A stretch of DNA of 64,000 bases, from contig CANBWK010000005.1 of assembly GCA_947373105.1 (NCBI GenBank), positions 1-64,000 on the forward strand. Direction: 5' to 3'. Positions 58,021 to 64,000 of this stretch are shown one piece after another. Every line of letters starts with the position of its first letter. Positions within the stretch are counted from its first letter, which is position 1. Below the pieces are notes generated by a model. That model made no database searches, had not been told where the DNA came from, and was given only the letters and a program-made list of their open reading frames with translations. Source of the stretch: Comamonadaceae bacterium. Its GTDB lineage: Bacteria > Pseudomonadota > Gammaproteobacteria > Burkholderiales > Burkholderiaceae_C. The position numbers were made by a program, and so were the translations under genes.

Positions 58021-58158
58021 GGTTCACCCAGTGGAGTAAAAAACAACAAGCATACCGCTTCTAATTCCCCGTTTTTGGCACGGTGATTGCACGGGCAGGC
58101 CACTCCCACCCTACAATGTGCTTAGCCTTCGTCTACAAGGCATCTAAGGAGATATCAG

Positions 58159-58848
58159 ATGAGTGAATTTCAAACCATTGACACCGCATGGGGCTTGGAT
58201 GTTCAGGCGCAACGCAACCGCGTCATGCGCAACACCTACGGACTCTTGGCATTGAGCCTGCTGCCTACCGTGTTAGGCGCATGGCTTGGCGTCGCAACAG
58301 GCATCACCCAATCATTGAGTGGCGGCTTGGGCCTGATTGTTTTCTTGGCAGGTGCATTTGGTTTTATGTATGCCATTGAAAAGACCAAGAACTCTGCGGC
58401 GGGCGTTCCTGTTCTGCTGGGCTTTACCTTCTTCATGGGCCTGATGCTCTCGCGCATGATCGCCATGGTACTGGGCTTTAAAAATGGTCCTGATCTGATC
58501 ATGACTGCATTTGCAGGCACAGCGGGAGTGTTTGCTTTGATGGCCTCATTGGCCAGTGTCATCAAACGTGATTTATCTGGCATGTCCAAATGGCTGTTTG
58601 TCGGTGCCTTGGTGCTGATGGTCGGCGGCATTGTCAACGTGTTTGTCGGCTCCTCAGCGGGCATGATGGCCTTGTCGGTTGCAGCGATTGGTATTTTCAG
58701 TGCCTACATGTTGTATGACCTCAAGCAAATCATTGACGGCGGTGAAACCAACTACATCAGCGCCACATTGGCCCTGTACTTGGACTTGTTCAATATCTTC
58801 CAAAGCTTACTGGCCTTGCTTGGCATCTGGGGCGGCGAACGCGACTAA
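58159..58848 (+). CDS. Bax inhibitor-1/YccA family membrane protein
   Basis: RVMRNTYGLLALSLLPTVLGAWLG, IFSAYMLYDLKQIIDGGETNYISATLALYLDLFNIFQSLLALLG. Confidence 0.94.
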   Translation: MSEFQTIDTAWGLDVQAQRNRVMRNTYGLLALSLLPTVLGAWLGVATGITQSLSGGLGLIVFLAGAFGFMYAIEKTKNSAAGVPVLLGFTFFMGLMLSRMIAMVLGFKNGPDLIMTAFAGTAGVFALMASLASVIKRDLSGMSKWLFVGALVLMVGGIVNVFVGSSAGMMALSVAAIGIFSAYMLYDLKQIIDGGETNYISATLALYLDLFNIFQSLLALLGIWGGERD

Positions 58849-58852
58849 TCTC

Positions 58853-60310
58853 TTAAGCCAACTCAAACACCGCCATGCTTTCGACGTGTGCGGTGTGCGC
58901 AAACATATTCACCACGCCGGCGCTGACGCAGCGGTAACCGGCCGAGTGCACCAGCAAACCCGCATCGCGCGCCAAGGTCGCTGGGTTACAGCTTACATAG
59001 ACAATCCGCTTCGGAGGCTGCCAGCCTTGACGCAGCTCAGGGGTTTCGTTCAATTGCGCCAAGGCTTTGATCAAGGCGAAAGCGCCCTCTCTGGGGGGAT
59101 CAATCAGCCATTTGTCGGCGTACCCGTCTGCCGTCAACATCTGCGCAGTCATATCGAATAAATTGCGAGCGACAAACTGCGTGGGAGCCAAGGCTTGTCC
59201 CGGAGGCCGAGATGCTTGGTTTTCCCGCAGATTTTCTTCAGAGCGTTCGACCAAAGTCGCTGCGCCTTCGATGCCCAGCACTTCCTGCGCTTGGGTGGCC
59301 AAGGGCAAAGTGAAATTGCCCAAACCACAAAACCAGTCGATCACACGTTCGGTTTTTTTAACTGCCAGCAAACGCAAAGCGCGTGAGACCAAGACGCGGT
59401 TGATGTAGGGATTGACTTGGGTGAAGTCGGTCGGACGGTACGGCATGTGAATGCTGAAATCGGGCAATTCATAAGCCAACAGCGGGCCCTTTTCGTCGAG
59501 CAACTTGACCGTATCAGGTCCCTTGATTTGAACCCACCACTGCACCTTGTGAAGTGCTGCAAAGTCATGCAACTTGCCCACATCCTTTGTGCTCAAAGGC
59601 TCCAAATGACGCAACACCAAGGCGGTCACATCGTCACCACAGGCCAATTCAATTTGCGGCACCGTTTCGCGAGCGTCCATGCTGAAAATCAGTGCCCGCA
59701 AAGGCATGAGCATGTCGCTCACATGCGCCGGCAAGACGCGGCAGCTTTGAATGTCCGCAACATAGCGGCTTTTACGCTCGTGAAATCCGATCAGCACCTC
59801 GCCTTTTTTATGCACATAGCGCACCGACAGACGGGCGCGAAAACGGTAACCCCAGGCAGGGCCCTCGACAGGCCGCAGCATGGACTCGGGCTTGACTTTG
59901 CCCAAATGCCATAGGTTGTCTTCGAGCACGCGTTGCTTCATGGCCACTTGCGCGCTGGCGTCCAGATGCTGCATCTTGCATCCACCGCACGCGCCATTGT
60001 GCAACCCAAAATGGATACAACCTGGGCGCACACGCTGCGAGGACTCGTGGTGAATGTCTGTCACCACGCCTTTTTCAAAACTGTTTTTAGAGCGGTGAAT
60101 TTGCGCAGACACCACCTCAAAGGGCAATGCGCCTTCGATGAAAACCACCTTTCCATCTGGCTTGCGGGCAATGCCTTGGGTTTCAATGTCCATGGCATCA
60201 ATACGGTAGTGGCCGGGGTGCAACATGCCATCGGGCAGTTCCATGGCGGTCAAAGCGGTAGCGGAGGGATCTTGCGCTTGTTGCAAGTCTTTTGTTTTTT
60301 GGGAGGTCAT
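58853..60310 (-). CDS. rlmD: 23S rRNA (uracil-C5)-methyltransferase RlmD
   Basis: Fe-S cysteines [49 protein letters not shown]. Confidence 0.94.
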   Translation of the reverse strand: MTSQKTKDLQQAQDPSATALTAMELPDGMLHPGHYRIDAMDIETQGIARKPDGKVVFIEGALPFEVVSAQIHRSKNSFEKGVVTDIHHESSQRVRPGCIHFGLHNGACGGCKMQHLDASAQVAMKQRVLEDNLWHLGKVKPESMLRPVEGPAWGYRFRARLSVRYVHKKGEVLIGFHERKSRYVADIQSCRVLPAHVSDMLMPLRALIFSMDARETVPQIELACGDDVTALVLRHLEPLSTKDVGKLHDFAALHKVQWWVQIKGPDTVKLLDEKGPLLAYELPDFSIHMPYRPTDFTQVNPYINRVLVSRALRLLAVKKTERVIDWFCGLGNFTLPLATQAQEVLGIEGAATLVERSEENLRENQASRPPGQALAPTQFVARNLFDMTAQMLTADGYADKWLIDPPREGAFALIKALAQLNETPELRQGWQPPKRIVYVSCNPATLARDAGLLVHSAGYRCVSAGVVNMFAHTAHVESMAVFELA

Positions 60311-60324
60311 AGGTTCCGTTGTGT

Positions 60325-61110
60325 TCAGCGCCACGCGGCCAGGTACGCTTGCCAATGCGGCGCATGGGGCGTCAACTCACCCAGCGTGGACTGAACAAAT
60401 TCAATTTCCGCGTCATATTCTTTTTCAGTGAAACCACCGCGCATTTTTTGATAGCGGCAGTACATCAAATAGGTGTTCATCACATCCGTCTCGCAATAGT
60501 TCTGGATGTCATCGGTTTGGCCCGCAAGGTATTGCGCATAAACCTGTGAACCGTCCATGCCCAGCTTGCCCGGAAAACCGCACAACTTGGCCAATGCATC
60601 CAATGGGGCGTTGTTTTTAGCCGTGTACATGGCCAGCAAATCCATCAAGTCCAAATGCCTCTGGTGGTAGCGGGCAATGTAGTTGTTCCACTTGAACTCG
60701 CGGTCGTCGTCACCCATGTCCCAGTATTTGTCGGCCACTACACCATGCCGCAAACCACGATAGTGCAGAACAGGCAAGTCAAATCCACTGCCATTCCAGC
60801 TGACCAATTGGGGCGTGTGCTTTTCAATAGCGTTGTAAAAGGTCTGAACAATCTTGCCTTCACTCGCTCCATCGCGGTCCGTGAATGAATGAACCCGCAA
60901 ACCTTCGGAATTCCTGAATACACAACTGATGACCAGCACACGCTGAAGGTACAAAGGCAGAAAATCACTCTGCCCTTTAGCCTGGCGCTCTTGCACCCAT
61001 GCCGCATGCACTTGAGCATCGGTCATTGCGTGGCCCTCGGGATTTAATATACGCAAGCCATCGATGTCCGGAATGGTTTCGATGTCAAACACCAATACGG
61101 GCCAAACCAT
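60325..61110 (-). CDS. 3'-5' exonuclease (PolB-like predicted exonuclease, DEDD type)
   Basis: [54 protein letters not shown]. Confidence 0.9.
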   Translation of the reverse strand: MVWPVLVFDIETIPDIDGLRILNPEGHAMTDAQVHAAWVQERQAKGQSDFLPLYLQRVLVISCVFRNSEGLRVHSFTDRDGASEGKIVQTFYNAIEKHTPQLVSWNGSGFDLPVLHYRGLRHGVVADKYWDMGDDDREFKWNNYIARYHQRHLDLMDLLAMYTAKNNAPLDALAKLCGFPGKLGMDGSQVYAQYLAGQTDDIQNYCETDVMNTYLMYCRYQKMRGGFTEKEYDAEIEFVQSTLGELTPHAPHWQAYLAAWR

Positions 61111-61124
61111 AAGCCGCTTTGTAC

Positions 61125-62066
61125 TCAGCGAGCAGGCAACAGTTTGGCCGGATCGACAGGCTTGCCCTGGCGGCGGATCTCAAAGTGCAGCTTGACGCCG
61201 CTGGGGCTGTCAGAGCTGCCCATCTCGGCGATCTTTTGCCCCTTCTTGACCTTCTGGTCTTCTTTGACCAACAAGGCTTGGTTGTGGGCATAAGCCGTCA
61301 AGAAAATGTTGTTGTGTTTCAAGATCAGCAAATTGCCATACCCCCGCAAACCGGCGCCGGCGTAGACCACTTGACCATCAGCAGCAGCCAGCACGGCATC
61401 TCCGGCTTTGCCGCCAATGTCCAAGCCTTTGTTTTTGGCTTCGTCAAAACCGGTTAACAGGGGTCCGGTGGCAGGCCAAATGAAGCCCAAGCCCTCATCG
61501 ACTGGGAGCACGGGTGCGGCAGGTAATGCCGAAGCCGAGGCCGAAGCATTAGCGGCAGAAGGTAATGCCGCACTCTTAGTGCTGCCTTCCACTGGGGGAT
61601 TGGCCGCAGTCGCCTTGACAGAAGGCAGGGATGAGTTCACGCCCGAATTCACAACGGGCCGCACCACCACACCAGCAGCCTCCACTGCAGCATTGGGAGG
61701 TGCAATACGAATGACCTGACCCACTTCAATCAGATTCGGATTTTCCAGGTTATTCCATTTGGCCAAGTCGCGCCAAGCATGACCATTGTCCAAACCAATG
61801 CGGGTCAAGGTATCGCCTTGCCGAATGGTGTAGTAACCTGGCTTGCCCGCGTTTTCTGCGCCTAGCAAGACTTTCTCAGGTTCTGGATTTGGCGCTTTCG
61901 TTGCAGCAACCGGCACAGCAGGCACAGCGGTCTGCAAAGCGCTGCCCTCCAAGCGGTCCTCCACAGGCGCCAAGGCTCGGGGCCCAGAAGAACACCCTAC
62001 CACCAAGAACAGCAAGGTGGCCAGAGCGAGGACGGTAAAGCGTCGTTGAAAAGAATTCAAAATCAT
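61125..62066 (-). CDS. nlpD: LysM/M23 peptidase-domain lipoprotein NlpD
   Basis: Lipobox LFLVVGCSS, LysM YYTIRQGDTLTRIGLDNGHAWRDLAKWNNLENPNLIEVGQVIRI, M23 domain GNLLILKHNNIFLTAYAHNQALLVKEDQKVKKGQKIAEMGSSD. Confidence 0.93.
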   Translation of the reverse strand: MILNSFQRRFTVLALATLLFLVVGCSSGPRALAPVEDRLEGSALQTAVPAVPVAATKAPNPEPEKVLLGAENAGKPGYYTIRQGDTLTRIGLDNGHAWRDLAKWNNLENPNLIEVGQVIRIAPPNAAVEAAGVVVRPVVNSGVNSSLPSVKATAANPPVEGSTKSAALPSAANASASASALPAAPVLPVDEGLGFIWPATGPLLTGFDEAKNKGLDIGGKAGDAVLAAADGQVVYAGAGLRGYGNLLILKHNNIFLTAYAHNQALLVKEDQKVKKGQKIAEMGSSDSPSGVKLHFEIRRQGKPVDPAKLLPAR

Positions 62067-62076
62067 TCCTATTCCC

Positions 62077-62853
62077 TCAGGAGATGCCCGATTTTAGAGG
62101 GACAAAGTGGACAGCCTCTAACACCTGATGTTTAAACCCTTGCGAGGATTTATCTACGACGACCAAGGCTTGGTGTCCGGTCGGTGTGACCATCGGGGCC
62201 ACCAAACGTCCCCCCACCGCCAATTGGTCAAGCCAAGCCTGAGGAATGCTATTGCCCCCTGCCGCAGCAATGATGGCGGCATAAGGGGCGCCTTTGGCAA
62301 AACCCTCCATGCCATCGCCAAACAACAAATGCACATTCCGCAAACGAAAGCTGCGCAAATTGTCACGCGCTTTTTCGTGCAGACCTTTCAAGCGCTCGAT
62401 GCTGTAGACCTCGGTGGCAATGTGGCTGAGTACTGCGGCCTGGTAACCACACCCGGTCCCCACCTCAAGCACCCGGCCAAGTTGCCCGGCCGCACCATTG
62501 CGCAGCAATTCAATCATCCGCGCCACCACGTTGGGCTTGGAGATAGTTTGCCCCAAGCCGATAGGCAAGCTGGTGTCCTCATAGGCCTGATTCACCAAAC
62601 CGGTTTCTACAAACAGGTGACGCTCGACCGTGCCCATGGCGTTCAAAACATGTGCATCCTGTATACCGCTGGCGGCCAGTTTTTGCACCATCCTGTTGCG
62701 TACGGCCAAGGAATCAAGCCCCAACCCTGATGGCCGAGGTGCCGAAATCGCACCCGAGGGTCTCGATGCAGAAGCCGAGGCCTTGGCTTTGGCTTTGGGC
62801 TGGTTGCCAGACAAACTGTCCAACTGAATCGGAAAGGCTCTTCGCTGCGTCAT
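62077..62853 (-). CDS. pcm: protein-L-isoaspartate O-methyltransferase
   Basis: AMGTVERHLFVETGLVNQAYEDTSLPIGLGQTISKPNVVARMIELL, VLEVGTGCGYQAAVLS. Confidence 0.95.
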   Translation of the reverse strand: MTQRRAFPIQLDSLSGNQPKAKAKASASASRPSGAISAPRPSGLGLDSLAVRNRMVQKLAASGIQDAHVLNAMGTVERHLFVETGLVNQAYEDTSLPIGLGQTISKPNVVARMIELLRNGAAGQLGRVLEVGTGCGYQAAVLSHIATEVYSIERLKGLHEKARDNLRSFRLRNVHLLFGDGMEGFAKGAPYAAIIAAAGGNSIPQAWLDQLAVGGRLVAPMVTPTGHQALVVVDKSSQGFKHQVLEAVHFVPLKSGIS

Positions 62854-63632
62854 GACTTTCCCACGGCAAGCGAAGACTTGGACATCTGTAAAAAGGACTG
62901 TCCCCAATTGCTCAGGCTCTCATGGTCAGTCAAATCCACCTTCAAGGGCGTGACTGTCATGTGGCCTTGGCGAGAGGCATGAAAGTCAGTGCCCTCGCCG
63001 TCGTCCAGGGCCTCTCCCGCACTGCCAATCCAATACATGGTCTCGCCGCGGGGGCTGACTTGAGTGATCACTTTTTCAGCTGCGTGGCGGCGGCCGAGCC
63101 GGCACAACTTGGCCGGCAAGATGTGATCGAATGACGCATTGGGAATGTTCACATTGAGCAACCATGGCTGCTGTGCAATCATGGCTTGCGCTTGCAGTTG
63201 AAGCACCATTTCACGGGCCTTTTGGGCTGCAGCATCCAAATGCTTCCAACCCTTTTCCGCTTGTGAGAAGGCAATCGCGGGAATCCCGAACAAATACCCT
63301 TCCATGGCCGCACCCACTGTGCCCGAATACAAGGTGTCATCACCCATGTTCGCGCCATTGTTGATGCCTGACACCACCAGATCAGGGCGGTAGCCCAGCA
63401 TACCCGTCAAGGCAATGTGCACACAGTCTGCGGGCGTGCCGTTGACGTAACGAAATCCGTTGTCTGCACGGTGCACATACAAGGGCGCGTTGAGCGTCAA
63501 GGCGTTGGACTTGGCACTGTTATTGTGCTCTGGCGCAACTACCTCCACTTCGGCCACGGTTTTGAGCGCTTCATAGAGCGCCACCAGGCCCTCAGCGCGG
63601 TAACCGTCGTCGTTGGAAATCAAGATTTTCAT
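62850..63632 (-). CDS. surE: 5'/3'-nucleotidase SurE
   Basis: MKILISNDDGYRAEGLVALYEAL, APEHNNSAKSNALTL, VVSGINNGANMGDDTLYSGTVGAAMEG. Confidence 0.97.
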   Translation of the reverse strand: MKILISNDDGYRAEGLVALYEALKTVAEVEVVAPEHNNSAKSNALTLNAPLYVHRADNGFRYVNGTPADCVHIALTGMLGYRPDLVVSGINNGANMGDDTLYSGTVGAAMEGYLFGIPAIAFSQAEKGWKHLDAAAQKAREMVLQLQAQAMIAQQPWLLNVNIPNASFDHILPAKLCRLGRRHAAEKVITQVSPRGETMYWIGSAGEALDDGEGTDFHASRQGHMTVTPLKVDLTDHESLSNWGQSFLQMSKSSLAVGKS

Positions 63633-63756
63633 GGTGGAATGTGGGGTTAATCTCCGATTGTAGAGGGCGAACCACCCTGACTCGCACTTGGTCGCTGATG
63701 GGACAAGCCAAAGCGCTATGGACCGTTAGATTTGCCCTTTACTTGAGGAGAATTTT

Positions 63757-64000
63757 GTGCACGCTTGGCTTTGTGAAAACCCTGTGGGCGTTGACGCCCT
63801 GACCTGGAAAGAAATCCCCACCCCCGCGCCTCAAAAAGGCGAGGTCTTGATTGAGATCCAAGCCGCAAGTCTGAACTTTCCGGACCTGCTGATTGTTCAA
63901 AACAAGTACCAAATGAAACCCGAACTGCCCTTTGTGCCCGGCTCTGAATATGCGGGCATCATCCGTGCGGTGGGCGAAGGCGTGACGCATTTGCAAGTGG
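63757..64000 (+). CDS. zinc-type alcohol dehydrogenase/NADPH:quinone oxidoreductase family, N-terminal part; partial at right edge, GTG start
   Basis: Hand translation MHAWLCENPVGVDALTWKEIPTPAPQKGEVLIEIQAASLNFPDLLIVQNKYQMKPELPFVPGSEYAGIIRAVGEGVTHLQV; SD-like GAGGAG upstream. Confidence 0.9.
   Translation, partial: MHAWLCENPVGVDALTWKEIPTPAPQKGEVLIEIQAASLNFPDLLIVQNKYQMKPELPFVPGSEYAGIIRAVGEGVTHLQV

Noticed and set aside
1-64000. CRISPR array, tRNA, rRNA, prophage or IS element
   Set aside because: None recognised on reading both strands; the only repeats seen are the REP-like units at 2403-2533. A tRNAscan, CRISPR or IS search would be needed to exclude them formally.

Overview
This 64 kb window looks like a chromosomal segment of a betaproteobacterium, probably Burkholderiales/Comamonadaceae-like. 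That is inferred from gene content only; no search was run. Coding density is high. I saw no rRNA, tRNA, CRISPR array, prophage or insertion sequence.

Main blocks, left to right:
- the N-terminal part of a Bap-like adhesin running off the left edge
- a REP-like repeat cluster
- nth
- a translationally coupled DUF3348 / DUF802 (MotA-TolQ-like with a long helical tail) / OmpA (MotB-like) / DUF2894 operon
- a luciferase-like oxidoreductase, cupin and TctC cluster with a divergent IclR regulator
- a cobalamin riboswitch followed by a btuB-btuF-btuF-btuC-btuD operon
- zapB-like, zapA and a 6S RNA
- hemN, fnr and the cbb3 oxidase cluster ccoNOQPGH / ccoS / ccoI, with FNR boxes
- a malonate-type cluster (GntR, malonyl-CoA decarboxylase, TctC, CoA transferase)
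- an operon of glutamine-synthetase-like protein, P450, ferredoxin, aldehyde dehydrogenase, aminotransferase, glutamine amidotransferase and gamma-glutamylcyclotransferase
- an aldarate/hexuronate cluster (gudD, garD, TRAP transporter, uronate dehydrogenase)
- lgt, ilvD, cytochrome c, BI-1 family, rlmD, nlpD, pcm, surE

The two best candidates for under-described biology are the DUF802/OmpA putative ion-driven motor operon (about 5.9-10.0 kb) and the putative gamma-glutamylated-amine P450 catabolic operon (about 36.9-45.8 kb).
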